Of a stretch of DNA of 37,655 bases, positions 9,221-18,029 are shown one piece after another (within the stretch, counting starts at the first letter, position 1; each line of letters opens with the position of its first letter). The DNA is taken from assembly GCA_019459145.1 (NCBI GenBank), contig JAIBEK010000024.1, positions 1-37,655 of the forward strand, in the 5' to 3' direction. The notes beneath the pieces were generated by a model. The model worked only from the letters and a program-made list of their open reading frames with translations, had not been told where the DNA came from and did not search any database. Both the position numbers and the translations under genes were made by a program. The DNA is from Arenimonas sp. Its GTDB lineage: Bacteria; Pseudomonadota; Alphaproteobacteria; Rhizobiales; Rhizobiaceae.

Positions 9221-9594
9221 CTATGGCAAAGATGCCATCCAGTATGGATGTTCAAGGTAAGCGGACTGGAGTTCGCCGTCGGCTCGCAGGCGAAACACGA
9301 CGATGAGCGGGGGCCGAGAGTCCCTAGCCAAGCGATCGATGGTGGACAGGCGGAGGCGGATACGGTTTCCGGCGCGGCCGCGCATCAACTTCAACTGAAC
9401 CCTGGCGCAATTGGTCGGGCGTTGATCGAAAGGGATCGCTTGGCCGGTCGGCGCATCGGGAACTCTACGATGAAGTCCCAACCCATCGCGTCGACAGCGC
9501 TCTTGTTGCAATAGAGGCCGGCGCGCTCGCAGGGCACTTCGAACTGCCGTTCGCCAATGCGGCCAATGCGATCGGGATCTAACTCGCTTTCCAT
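9221..9594 (-). pseudogene. DUF4365-like protein with PD-(D/E)XK motif, frameshifted
   Basis: Two overlapping minus-strand frames join into one DUF4365-like protein: RIGRIGERQFEVPCERAG, then DAMGWDFIVEFP, then after a shift near 9421-9440 RVQLKLMRGRAG and PPLIVVFRL ending in HPYWMASLP. The E / GWDF-VEF / Q-x-K order is that of a restriction-endonuclease-like fold. The ATG at 9594 has a good AAGGAG site. It starts 29 bases after the upstream TIGR02391 gene, so the two form an operon. The frameshift removes the Q-x-K half, so it should be inactive unless the shift is a sequencing error. Confidence 0.62.
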
Positions 9595-9623
9595 TCAGCT
9601 CCTTCGGCCTGAACCTTCGGACC

Positions 9624-10295
9624 TCATATGCGTGCCGGCATATGGGCCGCGTCGAGACGACGATGAATCAACGACACGATCGATAGTAGGTCTTCGGCAT
9701 CCTCTTTGGACATTGACCAGTGAATGCGGGCCTCGTGCGCCGTCGGATTGCGGAACATGCAAAACGTGCCGCGGACAAGGTTGGCGAAACCGCTTTGCTC
9801 GCTGCGTTCACTGGCGGTGGAAAGCGCGTTGATCGCCAGAAGGGGCGGATAGCCTGCGAGCACGCGGTCAACAAGCGCCGCGCCGTCGTCAGTCAGCCCC
9901 GTCCGCGTCCGCATCTTGTTGGCAACGCTTTTGACCGCTTCCTGCACCGCATGAAAATAGTTGTCGGCAAGAAGTTCGGCGCGACAGAACTTGAGAACGT
10001 CGGCGTGCACGCCACGTCCTTCGAGACCGGGCGCAGGTCGCGAGCGCGCCGCTGTGCCTCGGGCAAAGTTTGGGCGGCGTCGGCCATCTTCAGCTCGCCT
10101 GACTGATCAACGAAAAGACCCGCGAATGCCAATGCCTGGTTAAGTCGGGCCCGCATCGGCTCATAGCGGTGTGGTTCCCGGCTATCCCGCGCCGGCTTCA
10201 TGGCCTGCCGTATGAACTCGAGGATACAAATCTAGGGGCGATTCTGATCGTCTGAGTTTGACATCTTCGAGAAGTGCCTCCAATTTTTCCTCCAT
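9624..10295 (-). pseudogene. TIGR02391 (Ymh-like) family protein, two frameshifts
   Basis: The C-terminal 128 residues match TIGR02391/Hypoth_Ymh proteins very well (VHADVLKFCRAELL, NYFHAVQEAVKSV, RTGLTDDG, SERSEQ, LVRGTFCMFRNPTAHEAR, SLIHRRLD). The preceding part (EFIRQAMKPARDSREPHRYE, AQTLPEAQRRARDL) is in another frame, joined near 10030 by loss of one base in a C/G run. The N-terminus MEEKLEALLEDVKLRRSESP from ATG 10295 is in a third frame, joined near 10225. The family is widespread in phage-like and defence-associated regions and contains a HEPN/Abi-like helical core. Here it is broken in two places. Confidence 0.66.
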
Positions 10296-10318
10296 GGATT
10301 TGAAGGGGTGAAGTCTTG

Positions 10319-12247
10319 ATGCTGAATTCTGCTCGGCTAAAAGGCGCGTTTAGTAAATGGATATGCGGCCGTGCCCGGCCGCAGCCTTCGAGCCCCGTAT
10401 CCTCGATGCGCAGCTTCTGGGGCCTGATGAGCGCCTATTGGCTTTCTGAAAGCTGGCGGGAGGCTTGGGGCTTGACGCTTGCCATTCTGATTTTCACAGG
10501 CCTATCTGCCAAGACGAGTGTCTGGTTCGCCGTTACTTCAGGCGAACTGGTCAACCAGATAGCTTACTTTCATCATCCGACAACGCCCACGACACTGGGA
10601 GCGCTTCTGACCACCGCGGCAACACTTGCCGCGATTGCGGTCCTGAGGGACGCAGGTTTCACAGCAGTGCGCCATTTTTGCTCGACGACGCTGCACCGAA
10701 AGTGGCGTGCGTGGCTCGATAAATCCTTCAACGATGCACTGTTCGATTCCAACCACACACATTTCCATCTCCAACAAATCGGATCCGATGGTTTCGGATC
10801 AGCGATCCCGGCCCCGGACAATGTCGACCAACGTGTCCAAGAATCCATCAAAGGAATGACCGGTGGCGCAATAGGACTTGCGATGGGCATCGCGGGCGTC
10901 GTGCTGTCCCTTGTCTTTGTTGGCAGCAAGCTCATTGAGACTTCGAGCGAGGTGCGGGGGCTTGAGTTCATGGGCAGCTATGGCAGCGCCTGTCTGGCTC
11001 TCGCGGCAATCGCTCTCTATGTGCCACTCAACACGTTGATCGCAGTGAAGCTGGGCGGCATTCTCCAGCGTCTGTCTGTGCGTATGCAATGGGCGGAAGG
11101 CAGTTACCGCACCGAGCTAAGCACACTTTTTCACCGCAGTTTCCACATCGCGGTCCTGCATGGGGAGAGAGCCCAGAAGGCCGTCAACAGGCTGCGATAT
11201 ACGGATATCGACCAAACCTGGACCAGCCAGAACAAGGTGACTGCCGGTTATCTGGGATTCGAATTGGTTCACAATTTCATCGGTTCGCGGATTGTCGCCT
11301 ACGCACCCGGCCTACTGCCCTACGTGGACAATAAGATAAGCCTGCAGCATTATGTCACCGGGGCCGAACTCGCGAATGCACTCATTAACGAATGTTCGTG
11401 GTTTATTCACGTCATGCCCGACATTGCGACGCTTAGGGCGAATGCGCGCAGAATTACCGATCTCGCAGCAGCGATCGAGACCGTTCAGAATCCGCAGGAA
11501 TTCTATGCACGCACAGGCCCCTGCGAATTCCACTACGCCAAGCAGGACCCTGCTCTCGGCCTCACCGTGCAGAGGATCGAACTCCTGCATGCTGGCGTTG
11601 ATCGACCTTTCCTCACTGCCGACAAGCTACAGTTCCTACCGGGCGAGTGGACTTTGGTGGTTGGTGATTCAGGGACCGGCAAGACGTCCCTTCTCAAGGC
11701 AGTAAATGGACTTTGGGCACACGGCCGCGGCTCGGTCTATACGCCGAGGCATGTGAGAAGCCTCTATGCGGCTCAGGACGTCAGGCTCCAGGCGGTTTCT
11801 TTGAAAGAGCTCGTCTGCCTTCCGGACTCGGTCGCCGAACATCCTGATGCCAGTGTCGAAGCTGCGTTGCGCAGGGCGGGGCTCACCGAGTTCACCAAAG
11901 AACTTTCAAGCGCCGGCCGCGACGGCCAGAGCTGGGATCAACTTCTGTCTGGTGGCCAGAAGCAGAAGCTCGTCCTGGCCCGAATTCTTCTGTTACGGCC
12001 AGGGCTTTTGTTTCTCGACGAGGCAACCAGCGCCCTCGACACCCAGGCCGTGCACGCCTTCCACCAAGCAATCAAGGATGACTGCAAGGGGGCGATAGTG
12101 ATCGCCGTCATGCATGACATCTCCCCCATACAGTCTGCCAGTGGTGTGGATTTCTACCAGAACGTGCTCACTATCGAGAAAAATGTGGCGGAGAAGATCG
12201 ATATGTCGGCATGGCGTCATGTGGACAGATTCGTAAGCGCCCGGTGA
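10319..12247 (+). CDS. YddA/SbmA-like ABC transporter, fused permease and ATPase
   Basis: 642 residues. Six predicted membrane segments in the first 350 residues (for example TLAILIFTGLSAKTSVWFAV, GLAMGIAGVVLSLVFVGSKL) form an ABC_membrane_2-type domain of the SbmA/BacA/YddA group. The C-terminal nucleotide-binding domain has Walker A GDSGTGKT (449-456), signature LLSGGQKQKLVLAR, Walker B LLFLDEATSALD and a switch His in VMHDIS. Members move peptides, bleomycin-like or cobalamin-like compounds across the inner membrane; the substrate here is unknown. The ATG at 10319 follows GGGGTGAAG at a proper distance and is preferred to the adjacent TTG. It is divergent from the broken TIGR02391 gene and shares its upstream region. 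Confidence 0.87.
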   Translation: MLNSARLKGAFSKWICGRARPQPSSPVSSMRSFWGLMSAYWLSESWREAWGLTLAILIFTGLSAKTSVWFAVTSGELVNQIAYFHHPTTPTTLGALLTTAATLAAIAVLRDAGFTAVRHFCSTTLHRKWRAWLDKSFNDALFDSNHTHFHLQQIGSDGFGSAIPAPDNVDQRVQESIKGMTGGAIGLAMGIAGVVLSLVFVGSKLIETSSEVRGLEFMGSYGSACLALAAIALYVPLNTLIAVKLGGILQRLSVRMQWAEGSYRTELSTLFHRSFHIAVLHGERAQKAVNRLRYTDIDQTWTSQNKVTAGYLGFELVHNFIGSRIVAYAPGLLPYVDNKISLQHYVTGAELANALINECSWFIHVMPDIATLRANARRITDLAAAIETVQNPQEFYARTGPCEFHYAKQDPALGLTVQRIELLHAGVDRPFLTADKLQFLPGEWTLVVGDSGTGKTSLLKAVNGLWAHGRGSVYTPRHVRSLYAAQDVRLQAVSLKELVCLPDSVAEHPDASVEAALRRAGLTEFTKELSSAGRDGQSWDQLLSGGQKQKLVLARILLLRPGLLFLDEATSALDTQAVHAFHQAIKDDCKGAIVIAVMHDISPIQSASGVDFYQNVLTIEKNVAEKIDMSAWRHVDRFVSAR

Positions 12248-12287
12248 GGGCCACCTTGCGAAGTTGAGGGCTACGTCTGTCGAGTGA

Positions 12288-12519
12288 ACTGTTGGATGAC
12301 AAGGGTGCGTGGCGGGACAACGTGTTCGTCGAGCGGTGGCGGTCGATCAAATACGAGGAGGTCTACCTCCACGCCTACAAGACCGTGTCCGACGCCCGCG
12401 TTGGCATTGTCCGATATCTGACCTTTTGCAACAGCCGACGCCCACATTCATCCCTTGACCGGCAAACGCCGGATCAGTCCTACTTCAACGCGCTGCCACC
12501 AATGATGGTGGCGGCATAA
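12288..12519 (+). pseudogene. IS3-family transposase OrfB, C-terminal fragment
   Basis: The end of an IS3 OrfB: DDKGAWRDNVFVERWRSIKY, NSRRPHSSLDRQTPDQSYFN. The Glu of the DDE triad (VFVERW) is kept, but a Leu is missing after it compared with the usual VERLWRS, and everything upstream is gone. A stretch resembling the end of such elements (CGAAACTGTTCAGAC) lies at 12550-12575. The fragment directly follows the ABC transporter gene and marks a module boundary. Confidence 0.8.
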
Positions 12520-12621
12520 TCAAGGCGGACATCCACTTAGCGAAACGCCCGAAACTGTTCAGACAAACCGAACCAGCGCTTGGTGATATCTTGCACAAAG
12601 TAATGTCGAGAGGGCGGTTTT

Positions 12622-13095
12622 TCAGTAAGAGACAACGTGTTCTCCTTCTGTTGCCTCTATTCCGCTTACCGCGATTATGTCCAATGCAAAGAAAACATGA
12701 GGTGAGGAACCCCGAACAGGTTGATGATGTGTTTTGATTGCTCCTGCTTCCCACCAATCAAAATAGTGCGCCAGCAGCTCCCATGCGTGTAAGCGTTCAT
12801 CGTGGTACTGCTCGTCGTCTGGCAACTCTTGGAAGGCCGCATCAACAACGATGCTTACCCAATTATGCTTGTCACGATATTTGTCAATCTGCAGACAGAC
12901 ATGCGGATTCGAACGGAGGTAGTCCAGCTTCTTGCCTGGCATGGCGAAGACGTAAATTCTATTTCCGGAGTATGCATAGTAGATCGGTATAACATATGGA
13001 ATGTTATCCTTGGCGCAGGCCAGACGCGCCAAGCGTTGATCTGCGATTGTCGCGATGCATTCGTTGTGCGTCATTTCCCGAACTAACACCACCAT
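12622..13095 (-). CDS. Pyridoxamine 5'-phosphate oxidase-like flavin-binding protein
   Basis: 157 residues with the split-barrel PNPOx/Nim-like pattern: EMTHNECIATIADQRLARLA, then PYVIPIYYAYSGNRIYVFAM, LDYLRSNPHVCLQID, WVSIVVDAAFQELPDD, and a C-terminal FFALDIIAVSG strand. The family binds FMN or F420 and includes small reductases; substrate unknown. A strong AGGAGG lies only 2 bases before the ATG at 13095; the GTG codons that follow are better spaced, so the true start may be one or two codons later. It is single and unlinked to its neighbours. Confidence 0.82.
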   Translation of the reverse strand: MVVLVREMTHNECIATIADQRLARLACAKDNIPYVIPIYYAYSGNRIYVFAMPGKKLDYLRSNPHVCLQIDKYRDKHNWVSIVVDAAFQELPDDEQYHDERLHAWELLAHYFDWWEAGAIKTHHQPVRGSSPHVFFALDIIAVSGIEATEGEHVVSY

Positions 13096-13606
13096 GTCCT
13101 CCTTGTGGTCGCCTTGACAGCGCAGTGCGCCAGCCTCGCCTGGAAGGCGATATTCGAACTCTCAGGCCTCCGCTATTTCAGTGTAGACTTGGCGGCTTCG
13201 AGAGTTCAGCGGTGTAAAGTCCTGAATGTTCAGGCATTAGTTGGAAAGGTATCACTCTGGCAGAGGCTATGCAGAGCAGGACTGATAAACCACTGCCATG
13301 GAATATCTGGCCTACACGGCGGTTCCAGCGGCCACTCGCAATGGGTCAAAGACGGGCTTGTCAGCGCCTAATAGAGGTGCGAAAGTTTCTTTAACACATA
13401 AAGGAAAGTTGCAGCAATAGTCCCACGGTATTGGCAGAGTTGGTGTCAACTATCGTGCCTGTCTTCCTGCTTCGATCGCCGCGACAAGTATCCCAGTCGC
13501 ATCAATATACGTGGTTTCGCCTTTGGCACGCTGAAAGCCTGCCGCAACTATCACCTTTGGGTGGTCCTGCCATACGACAGGCCGTCAGCCGGTTAGCGAG
13601 GCATTC
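13096..13606. other. Gene-free stretch between divergent genes
   Basis: 511 bases between the oxidase-like gene and the HWE kinase, which are transcribed away from each other. It must hold both promoters. Open frames in it show no family pattern. I see no clear EcfG-type (GGAAC/CGTT) promoter or long inverted repeat. Confidence 0.4.
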
Positions 13607-14701
13607 ATGATTCAGGATCCGACGGAGGCCGGAAGCGAACCAGACACGACGAAGTCGGATGGAGACGTTCTGTCCGCCGTTGGTTTGAAGAATGACGCCG
13701 GCATGGCGTTCTTGGCGCATCCGGACCCGACGAAGTCCGTCGCCGCGACATTGTTTGAGCATGCTCCGGTGCCCATGCTTATGGTGGACCAATTCGGAAA
13801 GATCCAACACATCAACTGTGCGACCGAGACGCTTTTTGGTTACACCAGAGCGGCGCTGATCGGAGAGATGGTGGAAATCCTGGTGCCGCCTGGGGCTAGG
13901 CTCCATCACGAGCAGTTACGTCGCGGGTATATGGCGCATCCAACATCCCGCCCTATGGCGGAAGGGCGGCGACTTGTCGCACGTAAAAAGGACGGTACCG
14001 AAGTAGCGGTCGATATCGCGATGAATACCGTGATCATGGATACGTCGGAAGTTGCCATTGTCCTGTCTGTTGTCGACAACTCCACCCGCGACCGGGCGGA
14101 GCAAGCAGAGCTCTTCGTCAAGGAACTGACGCATCGCGCGCGGAACATGTTTGCGATAATCGGCGCCATTTCTCGGCAGATTGCAAGGTACAGTACTTCG
14201 ATTTCCGACTTTCAGATCGCATTGGAAAACCGTCTGAACTCACTTTCCACTTCATACCAGGTGTTTGAAAAAGAAAACTGGCAGGCGGCACTCATCAACG
14301 ATCTCGTTCGCTCTCAAATCTCGTTTGCCATCAAGAAGGATGCGCATCAGATCGACATTGGCGGGCCGGAACTCCGGTTGCAGTCGACCCCGGCCGAGTA
14401 TCTTGGCCTGGCAGTTCATGAACTCGCAACCAACGCTGTCAAGCATGGTGCACTATCCGTGCCGACCGGAGCCGTCGACGTCCGATGGGCAGTGGACGAG
14501 AAGGCCGAGACTTTTGAATTTCACTGGGTTGAGCACGATGGACCTCCAGTAACGCCATCGGAGCGCAAGGGCTTCGGAACAGCCATCCTGAAAACCATTG
14601 TTCCTGCCGCTTGTGGTGGGACCGCGCAGTTGACCGTCACCTCAGTGGGGGTGTCGTGGAAGCTGAATGCCCCGTTGGCCATGCTTGTATCAATGGAATG
14701 A
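13607..14701 (+). CDS. PAS-domain HWE-family sensor histidine kinase
   Basis: 364 residues, soluble, no membrane segments. A PAS domain spans about 45-165 (ATLFEHAPVPMLMVDQFGKI, CATETLFGYTRAALIG, VDNSTRDRAEQAE). The phospho-acceptor is His176 in LTHRARNMFAII; the ATPase domain has the N-box ELATNAVKHGALS (272-284), the HWE-defining W-V-E at 307-309 and GFGTAIL. HWE kinases are enriched in Hyphomicrobiales and often act in light, redox or general-stress sensing. A GCGAGG sequence precedes the ATG. No response regulator is adjacent; the nearest receiver is at 16703. Confidence 0.88.
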   Translation: MIQDPTEAGSEPDTTKSDGDVLSAVGLKNDAGMAFLAHPDPTKSVAATLFEHAPVPMLMVDQFGKIQHINCATETLFGYTRAALIGEMVEILVPPGARLHHEQLRRGYMAHPTSRPMAEGRRLVARKKDGTEVAVDIAMNTVIMDTSEVAIVLSVVDNSTRDRAEQAELFVKELTHRARNMFAIIGAISRQIARYSTSISDFQIALENRLNSLSTSYQVFEKENWQAALINDLVRSQISFAIKKDAHQIDIGGPELRLQSTPAEYLGLAVHELATNAVKHGALSVPTGAVDVRWAVDEKAETFEFHWVEHDGPPVTPSERKGFGTAILKTIVPAACGGTAQLTVTSVGVSWKLNAPLAMLVSME

Positions 14702-14831
14702 AGTTCAGGCTCGGAAGGCAGGACCGAGCTGTCTGCAGTCGATGGATGCCGCGGTCTTGCAATCGCAAGGACCAAAAATTGCCGAGGGCAACACCAGATA
14801 ACAAATCGCAGCAATCTTGAGGAGATCAATC

Positions 14832-15311
14832 ATGGGTAACCCTACCGACAGGATCAAAGACATTGGGCCACAGCCGCAATCCTTCGACATTGAACGCGCG
14901 ACGAAGGCAAATACAGACTACCGTTCGGTCGCCTGGAGCGGGCGCTATCTGCAGGTGACGCTGATGTCGATCCCCGTCGGCGGCGACATCGGCCTTGAAG
15001 CGCACCCGGAGACCGATCAGTTCCTGCGCCTGGACGCTGGCAGCGGCCGAGTGCAGATGGGCCCCGCCAAAGACGAACTGACTTTTGAAGAGGAAGTGAC
15101 AGACGGTTGGTGCGTCCTCGTTCCGGCAGGAACCTGGCACAACATCACCAATATCGGCACCACACCAATGCAGGTCTACGCGATCTATGCGCCAGCCCAC
15201 CACTCGCCCGGCAAGGTACATCCAACTGCGGCGGCAGCCGAGGCGGATAAAGACGACGAGCCTGCGGCATGGTCCGTGCAGCTAAAACATGCACCGGACA
15301 AACACGGGTGA
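14832..15311 (+). CDS. Cupin-domain protein
   Basis: 159 residues. Cupin motif 1 is G-x-DIGLEAHPETDQFLRL (metal ligands His and Glu in H-P-E-T-D-Q-F) and motif 2 is VPAGTWHNITNIG with the conserved His. The family binds a metal and ranges from enzymes to small-molecule sensors; the specific role is not known. The start is set by GAGGAG 7 bases before the ATG. It lies between two sensor kinases, all on the plus strand, with 130 bases from the first. Confidence 0.87.
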   Translation: MGNPTDRIKDIGPQPQSFDIERATKANTDYRSVAWSGRYLQVTLMSIPVGGDIGLEAHPETDQFLRLDAGSGRVQMGPAKDELTFEEEVTDGWCVLVPAGTWHNITNIGTTPMQVYAIYAPAHHSPGKVHPTAAAAEADKDDEPAAWSVQLKHAPDKHG

Positions 15312-15582
15312 CACGACTGGGCCAAGATTGGGTGGATGCCTGCCCTACCACGCGATGCCGGATCGGCATGGCTCTCATCAAGAAGCAAGACGATGTCGCA
15401 GGACCGAAGCGCGCTTGCACCGAGCCCCGCGGCAGCGTGCGGGTAGAGCTGGGATAATTGATGCAACGGCCACGCATCAGGCGTGTTACAATAATGTTGT
15501 CGGACTTGGCCTTGTCGGCTTTTCGACGCTCCTGCCGAGTAATGACTTGCTCCGTGAGTCTTCGGCCCTCGAGGGCCTTTTG

Positions 15583-16635
15583 ATGACTAAAATACCGACA
15601 GTGCATTTCGAAGCGGCGAGTACACTTGCCGTGGTGATGTCTTCCAACGAACCGCTGCTGTTTTTGTCTGACGATCTCAGGATCATTGCGGCAAGCGCAT
15701 CGTTCTGCCGGACATTCGAGATCGACCCCGCGTCAGTCGGGGGCAAGCGCCTCGGCGAACTTGGACACGGCGAGTGGGCGATGCCCAAGCTAGAGTCACT
15801 GTTGACGGCGACTGCGGCCGGTAGTGCGTCCATCGATGCCTACGAAATTGACCTGAAGCGACCAAACCAGAAAACGCGGCAATTGGTCGTCAATGCCCGA
15901 ACGCTCGACGATGGCGACCTCGACCATATTCGTCTGCTTCTCGCCATAACTGATGTAACCGACATACGCGCCGAAGCTCGCCTGAAAGATGATCTGGTTC
16001 GCGACAAGGCTATCCTGCTGCAGGAGGTTCAGCATAGAGTCGCTAACAGTCTGCAGATTATCGCCAGCGTCCTGATGCAGAGCGCACGCCGCGTTCAGTC
16101 AGAGGAAGTCCGTGGACATCTCCACGACGCCCGTCACCGCATCATGTCCATCGCGGCGCTGCAACGTCAGCTTTCCACTTCCGCCGGCGGCAGCGTTGAA
16201 CTGCGCGCATATTTCACGCAACTTTGCCAGAGTCTCGGCGCATCGATGATCGCTGACCCCGAAAGGTTATCGATCCAGGTGAAAGTCGATAACAGCACCG
16301 TGGATGCGGACGTGTCAGTGAGTCTGGGGCTCATCGTAACCGAACTCGTGATCAACGCCCTGAAGCACGCTTTTCCGGACGAGAGAACCGGGACGATCGT
16401 GGTCGACTATCATTCATCTGGCAAGGACTGGGCGCTTTCTATTACTGACGACGGAATCGGAATGCCCGTAGGGAACGATGCACCGAAGGCGGGATTGGGG
16501 ACTGGAATCGTAGAGGCCCTCGTGAAGAACCTGAACGGCGAGATTACGTTGAGTAACGCGGAACCAGGGGCGGTGGTCACAATCAGCCATCGGGAACCCT
16601 CGGCTGTCCGGACCGACCTTTCTTCTGCGGCATAG
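15583..16635 (+). CDS. PAS-domain HisKA_2-family sensor histidine kinase
   Basis: 350 residues from the ATG at 15583; the frame is open upstream to 15289 but that part lacks domain character and overlaps the cupin gene. A PAS domain covers about 22-130 (LLFLSDDLRIIAASASFCRT, ITDVTDIRAEA). The HisKA_2 phospho-acceptor is His151 in LLQEVQHRVANSLQIIASVL. The ATPase domain has N258 in ELVINALKHAF, DDGIGMP and GLGTGIVEALVKNL. No membrane segment. The receiver gene 67 bases downstream is its probable partner. Confidence 0.88.
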   Translation: MTKIPTVHFEAASTLAVVMSSNEPLLFLSDDLRIIAASASFCRTFEIDPASVGGKRLGELGHGEWAMPKLESLLTATAAGSASIDAYEIDLKRPNQKTRQLVVNARTLDDGDLDHIRLLLAITDVTDIRAEARLKDDLVRDKAILLQEVQHRVANSLQIIASVLMQSARRVQSEEVRGHLHDARHRIMSIAALQRQLSTSAGGSVELRAYFTQLCQSLGASMIADPERLSIQVKVDNSTVDADVSVSLGLIVTELVINALKHAFPDERTGTIVVDYHSSGKDWALSITDDGIGMPVGNDAPKAGLGTGIVEALVKNLNGEITLSNAEPGAVVTISHREPSAVRTDLSSAA

Positions 16636-16702
16636 GAACAAACTCCTCCCCAAACCGCTTAAGGCCGCGGGGGCGGGGCTCCTCTCATACATCGAGTGAA
16701 CA

Positions 16703-17095
16703 ATGAAGAACGGCAAACCGGTTGTCCTGATCGTGGAAGACAGTCCGATGATACGAATGGGTGCCATCGACCTTGTCATTTCGGCGGGCTATGAAGCGCT
16801 GGAGGCTCGTGACGCTGACGAGGCAATCCGCATCCTCGAATTGCGAACCGATATCGATATTGTGTTCACCGATGTTCAGATGCCGGGGACGATGGACGGT
16901 ATCAAACTCTCTCACTACATCCGGGATCGATGGCCGCCGGTGAAGCTGATCGTCGCGTCGGGCGCCGCCATTCTCGAGGAGAGTATGCTGCCCGCCGGAA
17001 GTCGCTTCTTCTCGAAGCCCTACGACGAACTCACCATCACCGAGGCAATGGCGTACCTTGTTTCAAGTGATAATCGGCAGGGCAATGCCATCTGA
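16703..17095 (+). CDS. Single-domain CheY-like response regulator
   Basis: 130 residues, one receiver domain and nothing else. Phospho-acceptor Asp57 in IVFTDVQMPG, acidic pair E12-D13, Ser86 in IVASG, and Lys105 in FFSKPY complete the active site. VFTDVQMPGTMDG is typical of alphaproteobacterial stand-alone receivers that work with HWE/HisKA_2 kinases, either as phosphate sinks or as adaptors. It directly follows the HisKA_2 kinase on the same strand and probably shares its transcript. Confidence 0.9.
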   Translation: MKNGKPVVLIVEDSPMIRMGAIDLVISAGYEALEARDADEAIRILELRTDIDIVFTDVQMPGTMDGIKLSHYIRDRWPPVKLIVASGAAILEESMLPAGSRFFSKPYDELTITEAMAYLVSSDNRQGNAI

Positions 17096-17208
17096 AGCCT
17101 GCCGGGCAAAGGAAGTCACGAGGAAGGCCCGACAACGCTCGGAACTACGTCCGCTTCGGGGCCGACGAACGAACCCGCTGCGCGGGAGGGCGCCTGCGGT
17201 TGAGGTAG

Positions 17209-17927
17209 TCGCCCTTCCTGCTTCCGATGCGCGTACTCGGCAAACTGTTTCGACGGCTGTACCTTGCCCGGCTGGTCGCTCTGCATGATGCCGGGCGGCT
17301 CGGCTTCTTCGGTGCACCAGCTCATCTCGCCGAGCGGCAGGCATTCTTGCGGCATCTCTCGCCGGTCCGGAAGAAGCGTTGGGTGGCCTATGCCAAGGCA
17401 CCGTTCGCGGGACCGGAGGCAGTGCTCGCCTACCTGTCCCGCTACACCCATCGGGTCGCAATCTCGAACCGCCGCCTGATCACCTTCGACGAAACTGTCG
17501 TCACCTTCCGCTACACGGACTATCGTCGTGACGACTGCGACTGGCGGCAGAACATGACGCTCGCGGTCGATGAGTTCATCCGCCGCTTCCTGCTCCATGT
17601 CTTGCCGCGCGGCTTCCACCGTATTCGGCACTACGGCCTTCTCGCCGGCTCTACCCGAAAGACCAGCCTCGCGCGCGCGAACTCCTGCACGTCGCCGCAC
17701 CGGCCGATGACGACACACCAGGCGAACCGGATCACTTCCGCCCGCCATGCCCCTGCTGCGGCGGACGAATGATCGTCATTGAGGTGTTTGAACGCTGGAG
17801 GCAGCCGCGCGGACCGCCGGACGCGATGGCGACGAACCGGGAGACGGCTTCATGCGGGGACTTTCGTGCGCCTGCCGGCGCCCGAAACTCTTCACGGGAG
17901 GGGACTGTCCGGTTTGGCGACCGTTGA
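17209..17927 (+). pseudogene. IS91-family transposase, C-terminal remnant with frameshift
   Basis: Begins abruptly at PFLLPMRVLGKLFRRLYLAR and continues with the Y2-transposase segment FLRHLSPVRKKRWVAYAK, PFAGPEAVLAYLSRYTHRVA, DEFIRRFLLHVLPRGFHRI, RHYGLLAGSTRK. Near 17671-17680 a GCGCGCGCG run has slipped: the family-like tail RELLHVAAPADDD, CPCCGG, IVIEVFERW follows in another frame and ends at 17927. The N-terminal zinc-binding part is missing, so the copy is dead. It separates the signalling block from the AI-2E gene. Confidence 0.82.
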
Positions 17928-18029
17928 GAGAATAGCAGCCGCTCTGTGCTTGTTTCTCACCCTCGACACATGCAATTTGCCAAGCGATCGGGATTGGCAG
18001 CTTGAACCTGTTACTGCGCCTCAGTTCGC

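Noticed and set aside
15289..15582. 98-residue N-terminal extension of the HisKA_2 kinase
   Set aside because: The sequence overlaps the cupin gene end, lacks domain character, and an ATG is present just before the PAS domain.
16634..16702. Possible EcfG-type promoter (GGAAC) before the receiver gene
   Set aside because: The -10 half (CGTT) at the right distance is not present; only CGCTT is seen.
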